Positions 34,166 to 42,249 of a DNA stretch of 64,000 bases are shown here, piece after piece (position 1 is the stretch's first letter; each line of letters opens with the position of its first letter). The notes under the pieces were generated by a model. The model was given only the letters and a program-made list of their open reading frames with translations, searched no databases and was not told the DNA's origin. The DNA is taken from the NCBI RefSeq assembly GCF_000194625.1, contig NC_015320.1, positions 186,001-250,000 of the forward strand, written 5' to 3'. The stretch comes from Archaeoglobus veneficus SNP6 (GTDB taxonomy: Archaea > Halobacteriota > Archaeoglobi > Archaeoglobales > Archaeoglobaceae). The translations under genes and the position numbers were made by a program.

Positions 34166-34686
34166 TGCTTCATGGTGTGTCCCATGTGATATCTCGTACA
34201 GCAGTGGAAGGTATCGCTCTCTCAGCAGCACTTTTTCTCGTATCTTTTGTTATCGGGGCAGTGTCTGGAAATGCCAGAATATCTCCAACCAATATTCAAC
34301 CCCCGCTGTATTACATCCTTGCCGTCAATTTGGGTCTGTGCCTTATAATGCTTCTTTCTGGGCTGCTTTTTGGCATACCGTCTTCCGCATTGCTTCTGTA
34401 CAATGGCTACATGCTTGGAGCGAAGTTTAAATCTGCTTTAATCTTTTTGGGGTTGAATGAGACAGTTATGAGGATGTTTCCACACCTATTTACCGAAGTA
34501 ATTGCGATTGTACTTGCTGCTTCAGTTGGAACTACCGTTATTATCGGTTTTGTGAAGAAGAAAGAGGTAAATAGTAAAGATTTAGTACCTATTGCTGTGC
34601 TGGCAGTTATTATGACGGTAACTTCGAGCTACATTGAAGTTTATGTGACTCATAATGCTGTAATTTTGAGTGAGGTGGTGCGATGA
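34162..34686 (+). CDS. SpoIIM/DUF95 family membrane protein
   Basis: A 174-residue protein with about five helices. LLFGIPSSALLLYNGYMLGAKF followed by PHLFTEVIAIVLAASVGT matches the SpoIIM/DUF95 pattern (small-residue helix, NG..lG, then PH...E). In Firmicutes, DUF95 proteins are essential parts of circular-bacteriocin gene clusters, acting in secretion or immunity; others act in sporulation or have unknown roles. Overlaps on both sides by four bases tie it to the ABC genes and the next membrane protein. Confidence 0.78.
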   Translation: MMLHGVSHVISRTAVEGIALSAALFLVSFVIGAVSGNARISPTNIQPPLYYILAVNLGLCLIMLLSGLLFGIPSSALLLYNGYMLGAKFKSALIFLGLNETVMRMFPHLFTEVIAIVLAASVGTTVIIGFVKKKEVNSKDLVPIAVLAVIMTVTSSYIEVYVTHNAVILSEVVR

Positions 34687-35108
34687 CCGAGGATAAAATT
34701 AAGCTTGATCGGACTACTATAGTGGGGTTGTTGATTTTTGCTGTTGGTTTGCACATGTATGGGTGGTACGTTGTCCAGTTTGAACTTCTTTTATTACCTT
34801 TGAAGAGTGGAGTCGTGCTTGCTCATCTTTTAACGATTTGCGGAATTATCGCCATCATAACTTCACTAAAGCGGGCAGAAAGGAAAAAAGTATTGGCTGT
34901 GTTAGAATATACTGCTACCATTCTGTTTTGTTCATTTTTGGTTGTATCGCTATTGTTTCATATGAAATATGGAATTGTAAGTCCGGGAAGAGGAAATGCA
35001 CTGACTATATTCGAGTATGATACTCCAATAAGGTTCTATGCAGCGGGGCTACTTATGCTTACCTTGTCACTGATGGTACTAACTAGACTAAATAAAATTA
35101 TAGAATGA
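34683..35108 (+). CDS. Small membrane protein closing export cluster A
   Basis: Not recognised. A 141-residue protein with about four hydrophobic helices and a basic KRAERKKVL loop between helices two and three. Its overlap with the SpoIIM-like gene makes it the last gene of the operon. In circular-bacteriocin loci this position often carries a small membrane immunity protein, but those are normally shorter, so the comparison is only positional. Confidence 0.62.
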   Translation: MTEDKIKLDRTTIVGLLIFAVGLHMYGWYVVQFELLLLPLKSGVVLAHLLTICGIIAIITSLKRAERKKVLAVLEYTATILFCSFLVVSLLFHMKYGIVSPGRGNALTIFEYDTPIRFYAAGLLMLTLSLMVLTRLNKIIE

Positions 35109-35145
35109 GAAATAACAAAAAATTAAAAATAATTCATGATATTAT

Positions 35146-35526
35146 TCACAGCCACCAAATAAATTGAGCTGCGTACCAAAATGCTCTCCATTGCCAACTT
35201 AATCCAAGACCCACCAGTTTAAAAGCCTCCAATAAGACGTCCGCAGTTGCTGCAATAACATCTCCTCCTGCTTGGGCAATTTCCCCCTCACTAAGATCCC
35301 AGATAAAGTCTACTAATGCTGCTGCTATGGTCCATGCTGTCCCATATTCTCCGATAATTGTAAAAGACACCCACTTAAAAACATCCCAGAAACTAGGGAG
35401 CGTCCCATGGTCGCACCAGTAAGTAAATTCCATCATCGGCGCACCAATAGCTCCAAGCAACAACGCAACACACAGAATTGCTGTTGTAGTCGTCATCATT
35501 CTTTTATCGACGACAACGTACTCCAC
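35146..35526 (-). CDS. Candidate secreted Trp-rich peptide precursor
   Basis: Not recognised. From GTG 35526, eight bases or fewer after the Shine-Dalgarno GGAGGTGA, the product is 126 residues: a basic start (VDKR), a hydrophobic signal-like segment (TTTTAILCVALLLGAIGAP), then about 95 residues with three hydrophobic, helix-prone stretches and at least nine tryptophans, ending FWYAAQFIWWL. An in-frame start at 35562 is less likely. It is encoded opposite to and between two ABC export operons. Size, leader and composition fit a membrane-active peptide, but no known bacteriocin motif was found, so a plain membrane protein is possible. Confidence 0.55.
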   Translation of the reverse strand: MEYVVVDKRMMTTTTAILCVALLLGAIGAPMMEFTYWCDHGTLPSFWDVFKWVSFTIIGEYGTAWTIAAALVDFIWDLSEGEIAQAGGDVIAATADVLLEAFKLVGLGLSWQWRAFWYAAQFIWWL

Positions 35527-35602
35527 ACCCTCACCTCCTTTTTTATCAGATAAAATCAACAAAAATTACAAAAGGAGTTTGAACCTGCATGTTTTGCCGG
35601 AT

Positions 35603-35619
35603 GCAACGTTTTGAGTTGC
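35603..35619. promoter_or_regulatory. Inverted repeat between divergent peptide and ABC genes
   Basis: Perfect repeat GCAAC-N7-GTTGC in the intergenic space shared by the Trp-rich peptide gene (minus) and the ABC permease of cluster B (plus). It lies upstream of a TATA-like GTTTTATATC (about 35638-35647) that is 25-30 bases from ATG 35672. Operator function is inferred from position. Confidence 0.4.
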
Positions 35620-35671
35620 GATTTCCGCAAATTAGAATGTTTTATATCGCAAATACAGGCGGGTAACTAAT

Positions 35672-36337
35672 ATGAATATAAACGAACGCATAAGGCCAAT
35701 CGTTAAAAAGGAGTGGCTACTGTTCAGGAGGGAGGGAGCGGTTAAGTGGATTCTAATTGGACTCCTATTAACTTTGGGGCTTCAGGTTATTTATATCCTG
35801 AACGATGTGGAGACGAGTAAAGTCGTAGGAGCTTTTATGAGCATGCTTTTGGCATTTGGCTTCATCACTACCGCATCGCCGTTAATAGTAGCTGGAGAAA
35901 AAGAATCTGGAACCTTGGAAGTACTCCTGACTGAAGCAACCTCCAGAGAGGTTTTCTGGAGCAAGGTTCTCTTTGTTTCCATCATACCTCTGCTGATTAC
36001 CACCATAAGCTTCATTATCGCACTGCTGACAATGGTATTTACCGGCATCTGGTTGGAGGCAATTGTCTTTTACGCATCTGTGTGCCTCACCATACTGACA
36101 TTGGCTATTACAGGCGTTATTGCTTCGGCAAAGAGCAAGAGCATTATGGAAGCTTACCAGCTCTCACGTCAGACGTTTATTTTGCCAGCAATCCCTATGA
36201 CCGCTGTAATGCTGGCAATGCTTAATGCTCCGAATCTGATAGCTATACCTTTCATCCTCCAAATCGCTTTGTTCGTGGGGATATACAAAATCGGTGTCAG
36301 GAAGTTTGAAGACGTAGAGAGGCTGGTGTATTCGTGA
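35672..36337 (+). CDS. ABC-2 type permease (cluster B)
   Basis: A 221-residue membrane protein with six helices. EKESGTLEVLLTEATSREVFWSK after helix two is a classic ABC-2 coupling motif (E-x-x-G-T-L-E-x-L-L). The gene precedes its ATPase, the reverse of clusters A and C, and overlaps it by four bases. The start ATG 35672 is likely leaderless. Substrate unknown; the divergent Trp-rich peptide is the nearest candidate. Confidence 0.85.
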   Translation: MNINERIRPIVKKEWLLFRREGAVKWILIGLLLTLGLQVIYILNDVETSKVVGAFMSMLLAFGFITTASPLIVAGEKESGTLEVLLTEATSREVFWSKVLFVSIIPLLITTISFIIALLTMVFTGIWLEAIVFYASVCLTILTLAITGVIASAKSKSIMEAYQLSRQTFILPAIPMTAVMLAMLNAPNLIAIPFILQIALFVGIYKIGVRKFEDVERLVYS

Positions 36338-37215
36338 TTGAGTTCGTTAACGTATGCAAGAAGTTCGGCAGAATAATGGCCCTGAACGAAGTTTCTCTGG
36401 ATATTGGTAGAGGTATTACGGCAATCATAGGGCCAAACGGAGCTGGAAAAACGACTCTAATTCGCTTAATCCTTGGCCTCCTTAAGCCCACATCTGGCGA
36501 GCTATCGGTTATGGGCGTAAATCCAGCTACTGAAAGGGATAGGCTGATAGGTAGCATTGCTTATGTGCCTGAGAAAACAGCGGTGTACGAAAAAATGACT
36601 GCTCACGAATATCTCAGCTTTTTCGCAGCACTCAAAGGCTTGGATGTTGACGTGGAAGGAATTCTTGCAAGATATGGATTGATTGAAAGAGCTGACGACA
36701 GCATATCCACATTCTCTAAGGGCATGAAACGCCGATTGGAACTAGCCAGAGTACTTATGAGTGAGCCAGAAATACTTGTTCTCGATGAACCCTTCTCCGG
36801 AATAGACCCGGAGTCAAGGATTGAGATCCGGAAAATCATTCAAACTTCACGCAGCAAAATCGTTGTTATGTGTAGTCACGACCTGCATGAGGTTGAACAG
36901 ATTGCTGATACTGTGGTGGTGTTGAGAAACGGAAACGTAGTCCTTCATGATAACATTGAAAGACTTCTAACCAGAATCGACAACATAAAGCTCACAATCC
37001 GCGGTGTTTTTGATGATGAGACTGGAAGAATACTTGGCAAATTTGGAGCTGAAATAATAGAGCTAAGAAAAGACCGCGTAACACTAATAGTTAACGACCG
37101 AACTCTCATGCCAGCATTGATTCGAGAATTATCAAGCAACTATGAACTATTCGAGATCGCCTCCGACACAAATCTTGAGAAAATTTTTATAGATATGATC
37201 AAGTTAGATTGTTGA
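36334..37215 (+). CDS. ABC transporter ATPase (cluster B)
   Basis: A 293-residue ATPase: Walker A GPNGAGKTT (about 34-42), signature FSKGMKRRLELA near 129, Walker B ILVLDEPFSGIDP, H-loop CSHD, and a C-terminal accessory domain of about 80 residues. The start is GTG inside the permease stop region. It is similar in plan to the other two ATPases of the island, suggesting duplication or co-selection of ABC-2 exporters. Confidence 0.9.
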   Translation: MIEFVNVCKKFGRIMALNEVSLDIGRGITAIIGPNGAGKTTLIRLILGLLKPTSGELSVMGVNPATERDRLIGSIAYVPEKTAVYEKMTAHEYLSFFAALKGLDVDVEGILARYGLIERADDSISTFSKGMKRRLELARVLMSEPEILVLDEPFSGIDPESRIEIRKIIQTSRSKIVVMCSHDLHEVEQIADTVVVLRNGNVVLHDNIERLLTRIDNIKLTIRGVFDDETGRILGKFGAEIIELRKDRVTLIVNDRTLMPALIRELSSNYELFEIASDTNLEKIFIDMIKLDC

Positions 37216-37314
37216 ACTTTAAGTAGCATTCGCTTTTTCTTCAAAAATATGGTGAGCATTTTGCTAATTTCGTGAAATAGAAACACTCACATTGTAAAAG
37301 TTATTCGCACCGCT

Positions 37315-37908
37315 ATGAGGTACATGGCTACGGCCTTGATAATATTAACAGGTGCTGTGATATTAGTGGGTTGCTCTGATAGTCGCGAAGTTCAGGAGGA
37401 TACTGGTATAAACGTTTCTCAAGTCACGCTACCCCCGACAATTTCCTACAATCAAGCAATTCAGGTGTGTAACTTAACGAATTTAACCCACATCACTCTT
37501 AAAAACTACGATGGCAGGTGGGAATGGAGTTTAACTTTTGCCGAAAATGGGTTAATATATCACTGTAGAATTGATGCAAAAAGCGGTAAGGTTATAAGTA
37601 CTGAAGGTATGAATCTGCCAAACCTGCCGAACATACAGCCCCCCACCCCGATTCCACTCAAAAAAATCAAGATTGACGAACATGCTGCCTTTAAAGCCGC
37701 TATTAAAAACGAAGAAGTTGTAAAATGGCTTACCCTCCATAAGAATGCAAGCATAGATAGAATATCTCTGGAAAGCTCTCCTAAGGTAACGTTGTGGAGA
37801 ATTGCTTGGGCTGATGAAAGCAGTTTTGCCGTTTTGATGGTAGCCGTTAACGCAACAAGTGGAGAGCTAATAAGCGTTCGTGGGGCGTCTTTTGGGGGAT
37901 TGAAATGA
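37315..37908 (+). CDS. Exported lipoprotein, PepSY-like
   Basis: A 197-residue protein with signal peptide and lipobox-like LVGC (C20), so probably lipid-anchored outside the cell. Two repeated units each end in DAKSGKVISTEG or NATSGELISVRG, the pattern of PepSY-type domains. Its last four bases overlap the ABC ATPase of cluster C, making it the first gene of that operon and a likely ligand-binding or sensor part of it. The specific ligand is unknown. Confidence 0.7.
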   Translation: MRYMATALIILTGAVILVGCSDSREVQEDTGINVSQVTLPPTISYNQAIQVCNLTNLTHITLKNYDGRWEWSLTFAENGLIYHCRIDAKSGKVISTEGMNLPNLPNIQPPTPIPLKKIKIDEHAAFKAAIKNEEVVKWLTLHKNASIDRISLESSPKVTLWRIAWADESSFAVLMVAVNATSGELISVRGASFGGLK

Positions 37909-38804
37909 TAGAAACAGAAAATCTGACAAAACTATATGGTAATTTCAGGGCTCTTGATAACCTAAATCTTTACATTGAAGAAAATGAAATATTTGGATTT
38001 CTCGGGCCGAATGGTGCTGGAAAGACGACTACAATCAATCTGTTAATGGGTATGTTGCAACCGACATCGGGAAAAATCAGAATCAGTGGAATTGATGTAC
38101 TTAGAAACCCCCTTGAGGTGAAGAAAATATGTGGATATCTGCCAGAGAACGTTGGCTTTTACGATAATCTCACTGCAAAGCAAAATCTTCTGTACTTCTC
38201 AGAATTTTATAAAATAGCGAAGGGTGAAGCCGTGAAGAGAGTTGACGAATTACTTGAGCGTGTTGGCTTAAACTATGCAGCCGACAAAAAAGTGGGTGAG
38301 TTTTCGAAGGGCATGAAGCAGCGTTTGGGTATGGCTCAGGCGTTGTTGAACGATCCCGATGTTATTTTTCTCGACGAACCAACTTCTGGCTTAGATCCGA
38401 AAGGCGCTGCGGATTTTAGAAAACTAATAAGAGAGCTTGCAGGAGAAGGGAAGACGATTTTCTTTTCCTCCCACATACTATCGGAAGTAAAGGAGATATG
38501 CGATACGATTGGCATCATATTGAGGGGTAAACTCATTGTCAGGGGGAAATTGAAAGAGTTGGTAAAAGGGAAGGTGAAGGTTCTTATTGAAACGCAACCG
38601 GCTTTAAATGAATCTCTCGTTAAACATCTTGCCTCGAAAATTGAATTGAATGGTTCAAAAGTAATTCTTGAAACTGAGGAAGACTGCAGGGCTGAACTCT
38701 CTAAAATTCTATGCGAAAATGGCTATTTGATAAAGGAATTACGCCTCATGGAACCGGGTCTCGAAGAAATTTATCTCAAGGTGATAGAGGAGGGCGAATT
38801 ATGA
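37905..38804 (+). CDS. ABC transporter ATPase (cluster C)
   Basis: A 299-residue ATPase: Walker A GPNGAGKTT (about 36-44), signature FSKGMKQRLGMA near 130, Walker B VIFLDEPTSGLDP, H-loop SSHI. It is in an operon lipoprotein-ATPase-permease-NEW3 protein, all overlapping by four bases. Of the three ATPases this one most resembles the NatA/CcmA type in its SSHILSEVKEICD region. Confidence 0.91.
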   Translation: MIETENLTKLYGNFRALDNLNLYIEENEIFGFLGPNGAGKTTTINLLMGMLQPTSGKIRISGIDVLRNPLEVKKICGYLPENVGFYDNLTAKQNLLYFSEFYKIAKGEAVKRVDELLERVGLNYAADKKVGEFSKGMKQRLGMAQALLNDPDVIFLDEPTSGLDPKGAADFRKLIRELAGEGKTIFFSSHILSEVKEICDTIGIILRGKLIVRGKLKELVKGKVKVLIETQPALNESLVKHLASKIELNGSKVILETEEDCRAELSKILCENGYLIKELRLMEPGLEEIYLKVIEEGEL

Positions 38805-39712
38805 ATGTGCTGGTTGTAGCAAAAAAGGAATTTATTGACCAAATAACAAGCAAGCGATTCTTGACATTACTCCTTGCCATCGTTCTTATTACAGGTTTCT
38901 CGATGTATAGTGGAGCCAAGAGTTTTAAGGAGAGAGCTGAGGCGTTTTACGCTGGACAAATTGAGGAGAAACCTTCGGTAATTTCGATTTTCAGTATGAT
39001 GGGGTCACTGGGTATATCCTCGTTCGGAGGTTTTCTTGGCCTAATTATGGGCTTTGATTTAATAACAAAAGAAAAAGAGAAAAACACTCTTAAAACTTTG
39101 CTTTCACATCCGATTTACAGGGATTCGATAATAAATGGTAAGGCGCTGGGAGCTTTTGCAGCCTTGAGCCTTGCAGTAGCTTTAACACTTGGTATGGCTC
39201 TTGGAATCATTGTCATGTTTGGTATACTGCCTTCATTTAACGATTTGATTAATATAGCAAAATTTGGATGTGTGACACTGGCGTATCTTTTCACATTTTT
39301 CTCGATAGCGCTCTTCACATCCACAATAGCAAAGGATTCCGGATCGTCACTGCTCATGGCATTTGGGATATTTATACTACTTACGGCTATAGTTCCTCTT
39401 CTGGGCCTCTTTCTTTCTGAGGCACTTGCTGGGGAAGCTCCTCCGATGCCAGTCTCTGACGGGAAAATAGATCAGAGCATCATGGAAGAGTACCAGCAGA
39501 AATTCCAGGAATACTGGGAAAGGAGAATGGCTATAATGGACTTCTTTACAGTTCTTTCCCCCTCTGCCAATTACCAGAAGCTCGTTTCGTCACTCGATGA
39601 AAGAGATCTCTTTGGAAGCAGAGATGTAACCAAAAATGTTATCAGTTTCGTTGCCCTTCCGGTTATACTCTTTGTTTTGAGCTATTTAAGGTTTCTGAGG
39701 ATGGAAATATGA
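38801..39712 (+). CDS. ABC-2 type permease (cluster C)
   Basis: A 303-residue membrane protein with six helices and a large extracellular loop (about residues 205-265, charged, QQKFQEYWERR). TKEKEKNTLKTLLSHPIYRDSIINGK is the coupling motif. ATG 38801 overlaps the ATPase stop by four bases; an earlier in-frame ATG lies deep inside the ATPase gene and is rejected. NosY-like architecture. Confidence 0.86.
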   Translation: MNVLVVAKKEFIDQITSKRFLTLLLAIVLITGFSMYSGAKSFKERAEAFYAGQIEEKPSVISIFSMMGSLGISSFGGFLGLIMGFDLITKEKEKNTLKTLLSHPIYRDSIINGKALGAFAALSLAVALTLGMALGIIVMFGILPSFNDLINIAKFGCVTLAYLFTFFSIALFTSTIAKDSGSSLLMAFGIFILLTAIVPLLGLFLSEALAGEAPPMPVSDGKIDQSIMEEYQQKFQEYWERRMAIMDFFTVLSPSANYQKLVSSLDERDLFGSRDVTKNVISFVALPVILFVLSYLRFLRMEI

Positions 39713-41397
39713 GGTTTATCGTATTTGCTGTTGTCATTGCATTTATACTTACAGGTTCAGTTGAAAGCGGTGTAAAAGGAGTTTCTGCAGTCCCGGGAGA
39801 GACCTTAACTTTTACAATAACTGTGACCAACGACTTCGGCAGCCCTGTAACATATTCTCTATCGTATTCAGCTCCTGATGGCTTTGCTGGCAGCTTCATT
39901 TTTGATGGTGAGGAAGTCACATACCTCAGACTGAATGCAAATGAAAGCAAGACTATCCAATTTCAGCTTGAAGTACCGAAAACAGCAAAGGAGGGAACGT
40001 ATCTGGTCTGGATAAATGCGGGGGGCAGTTTTTCTTTTAGAATTGATATTAAGATGCCAGAAGACCCTCTGGAAATAATTCCCTCGATTACTGGTATCAG
40101 AGTTGAGGCGGGGGACAAGGTGTCCTTACCAATAACTCTTAAAAATAAAATTAATGCTCAGCTTGAAGTAGATCTTTTATGCGTATCTCCGAAAAACTGG
40201 AGTTACAGATTTTTAGATGGAAAAAACGAAGTGTATCGGATAATTATGGAGCCAAATGAGAAAAAGGACATAGTACTTGAGATTGAAACAGATAGTGAAG
40301 CCGCGGTTGGTGAATACACTGTTAAACCTTGTTTTAATAAGCAATTTGTTAAAATCTCAGTCTATATAACTAAGACACACCGGGGAGAACTCGGTAAGAT
40401 AAAGTTAAAACTACTGGGAAAGGACGGAAGAGCTGTTGATTTCGCCAGAATAAGAGCGGCGGGAGAAGTTGAGGAAACGGTATTCTCTTCTTCAGAGGGA
40501 GAGGGACTTATAGAACTTCCTCAAGGTAAGTACAATATCGAAATTGTAAAGGATGGTTTTTACAAAAAAGAGATAAAAGACGTTGAAGTCAGAGCAGGTA
40601 AAACAACAGATATAGGAATTATTCTCCTTGAAAAGAAACCATATTATGCCGACATCATAGTAACAAACCCTAAAGTGAGTTTTACACTTGGTAAAGGGAA
40701 TCCTCTCTTTAAGTTCAGAATAGAAAACAAAGGTTACAGGGATGATAGTTATAAGCTCAGCGTCTTGGGATTGCCTGAGAGATTCTATTATAGATTTAAA
40801 GAAACGCCAGATTCTACAGAGGGTATATCTGAAGTGTTTATTAGAAGTGGCGAATCAAGGGACGTGTACTTGGAAATAGTTGTCCCGTACAATGCGAAGG
40901 TTGGCAGTTACAATATAACGTTGTACGTAAATGGTTTTTGTGGAACTATAAGCAGAAATCTGACTTTAAGCCTGAAAGGAGAGTATGTACTGAAGGTAGA
41001 ACCGTTTGGTGGCAGGTATTTAATAACCACCGAACCTGGAAAGGTATCTGAATTCAAGCTGATCATCACAAATTCTGGCAAAGGGGCAGCAATAACGAAC
41101 GTCAAGATAGATGTGAGAGCTCCAGCTGGCTGGGATGTTTTCATTGAGCCCAAGGAAATACCTGCCATACAACCAGGAGAAAGTATGGTTACGATGTTGA
41201 GGGTAGTGGTTCCAGCAGACACAATACCAAGCGAATATAAACTTGAAGTACACGTTAAAAGCGACCAGAGTGCCGTACAGGAAGATTTAAGAGTTGTTGT
41301 AAAGGAAAAAAGCTATTCGCTAATTTTAGGGGGTATGATTATTCTCGTCTCTATCGTCAGTTTGGTCCTGATTTTTAGAAAGTTTGGGAGAAAATAG
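39709..41397 (+). CDS. NEW3-domain surface protein (cluster C)
   Basis: A 562-residue exported protein: signal peptide (1-20), then tandem beta-sandwich domains. NEW3-type repeats begin near residues 28, 325 and 430 (PGETLTFTITVTNDFG; PGKVSEFKLIITNSGKG), and a carboxypeptidase-regulatory-like domain sits near 230-305 (GKYNIEIVKDGFYKKEI). A membrane helix at about 536-556 with a basic tail anchors it. Proteins of this kind are coupled to ABC-2 exporters in archaea and Firmicutes. It may be a cell-surface adaptor of the cluster C exporter. Confidence 0.8.
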   Translation: MRFIVFAVVIAFILTGSVESGVKGVSAVPGETLTFTITVTNDFGSPVTYSLSYSAPDGFAGSFIFDGEEVTYLRLNANESKTIQFQLEVPKTAKEGTYLVWINAGGSFSFRIDIKMPEDPLEIIPSITGIRVEAGDKVSLPITLKNKINAQLEVDLLCVSPKNWSYRFLDGKNEVYRIIMEPNEKKDIVLEIETDSEAAVGEYTVKPCFNKQFVKISVYITKTHRGELGKIKLKLLGKDGRAVDFARIRAAGEVEETVFSSSEGEGLIELPQGKYNIEIVKDGFYKKEIKDVEVRAGKTTDIGIILLEKKPYYADIIVTNPKVSFTLGKGNPLFKFRIENKGYRDDSYKLSVLGLPERFYYRFKETPDSTEGISEVFIRSGESRDVYLEIVVPYNAKVGSYNITLYVNGFCGTISRNLTLSLKGEYVLKVEPFGGRYLITTEPGKVSEFKLIITNSGKGAAITNVKIDVRAPAGWDVFIEPKEIPAIQPGESMVTMLRVVVPADTIPSEYKLEVHVKSDQSAVQEDLRVVVKEKSYSLILGGMIILVSIVSLVLIFRKFGRK

Positions 41398-41557
41398 GGT
41401 TTACCACAAGTATGTTGCGATAGCATGTATTTGTCTTTAATCTGACTGACTTACCGTCATAATAGCATAGCAAGCAGTGGCTATTAGTTGTGTATTTCAA
41501 AAAAGAGTGGGAAAAAACTGAAAAAGGGATAAGTACGCCACACCTTCCCGAGATAGT

Positions 41558-41944
41558 ATGAAGAAAGTCCTGTTCGTCTGCGTCCAGAACACGTGCAGAA
41601 GCGTGATGGCCGAGAGCATATTCAACAGCCTGGCGAAGGAATGGAAAGCCGAATCTGCAGGAGTTGAAAAGGCAGACCGGCTTGATGATACTGCTATTGA
41701 AGTTATATGGAAGTTCGGCTATAGTGTCGATAAGGAAAGGCCAAGGGGGCTGGACGAAGTCAATATTGAGGAATACGACTTTGTTGTTACGGTTTGCAGT
41801 GAGAGCTGCGCTGCAATTCCGCATAAGAACGTTGAAAGGTGGAATATTGAGGATCCGAAAGGGAAGGATATTGTGATTTACGAGAGGGTTTTTTCAGAGA
41901 TTGAAAAGAGGGTAAAGGAGTTGCTGGATAGGATTGAGGATTGA
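41558..41944 (+). CDS. Arsenate reductase/low-molecular-weight phosphatase family
   Basis: A 128-residue protein with P-loop CVQNTCRS (8-15), the active site of LMW tyrosine phosphatases and thioredoxin-type ArsC. The extra cysteines in VTVCSESCAAIP (about 75-86) fit the redox relay of ArsC arsenate reductases; the Asp in NIEDPKG is the general acid. It would reduce arsenate or dephosphorylate proteins. No other ars gene is nearby. A decayed partial copy lies downstream. Confidence 0.82.
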   Translation: MKKVLFVCVQNTCRSVMAESIFNSLAKEWKAESAGVEKADRLDDTAIEVIWKFGYSVDKERPRGLDEVNIEEYDFVVTVCSESCAAIPHKNVERWNIEDPKGKDIVIYERVFSEIEKRVKELLDRIED

Positions 41945-41957
41945 AAATCAATCGCTA

Positions 41958-42014
41958 ACATCCGAATCACTCAAAACCACTATCCCGGCTCTTCTCAGCA
42001 TTGCAGCGGTAACT
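41958..42014 (-). pseudogene. Relic of the DUF523 gene 3' end
   Basis: A 57-base segment almost identical to 43541-43597, the C-terminal coding end of the DUF523 gene. Both share CACTCAAAACCACTATCCC and differ at about ten scattered bases. It is on the same strand as the intact gene but is cut off at both sides, so it is a duplicated fragment. Confidence 0.8.
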
Positions 42015-42037
42015 ATTGTGATTTAAAAAATTTTGGG

Positions 42038-42120
42038 ATATTTTCAACGGCTTGGTAAGGAATGGAGAACTAGATCTAGGGTTGGAAGGGATAGACAGAC
42101 TTAATGATATTGAGAAGGAG
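42038..42120 (+). pseudogene. Relic of the ArsC-like gene
   Basis: About 80 bases resembling the part of the upstream ArsC-like gene that encodes IFNSLAKEWKAESAGV to RLDDTAIE (near 41618-41700). The relic shares TTGGTAAGGAATGGA-like and ACAGACTTAATGATA-like blocks but has insertions and substitutions and lacks the active-site loop. It is a decayed second copy. Confidence 0.75.
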
Positions 42121-42142
42121 CAAGATTGTTAAGAATTCAACT

Positions 42143-42161
42143 CGTTCCATCAAATGGAACG
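42143..42161. promoter_or_regulatory. 19-bp palindrome upstream of secreted-protein promoter
   Basis: Perfect palindrome CGTTCCAT-CAA-ATGGAACG just before a TATA-like TCATTTATAAG (42163-42173), with another copy of the half-site CGTTCCA at 42185-42191 just after the box. Sites flanking a TATA box on both sides are typical of an archaeal repressor or activator operator. The nearby winged-helix gene is an obvious candidate regulator. Confidence 0.6.
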
Positions 42162-42249
42162 CTCATTTATAAGCTGTTCTGGATCGTTCCACTTTACTTA
42201 CTTATGTTGTTTCAGCATAAAAATAATACAAAAACACAGGAGGTGAAAA

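Noticed and set aside
41398-41557. Searched for attachment sites or terminal repeats at the left flank of the arsC-like gene.
   Set aside because: No tRNA fragment, integrase or direct repeat is present, so the island edge cannot be tied to a known integration mechanism.
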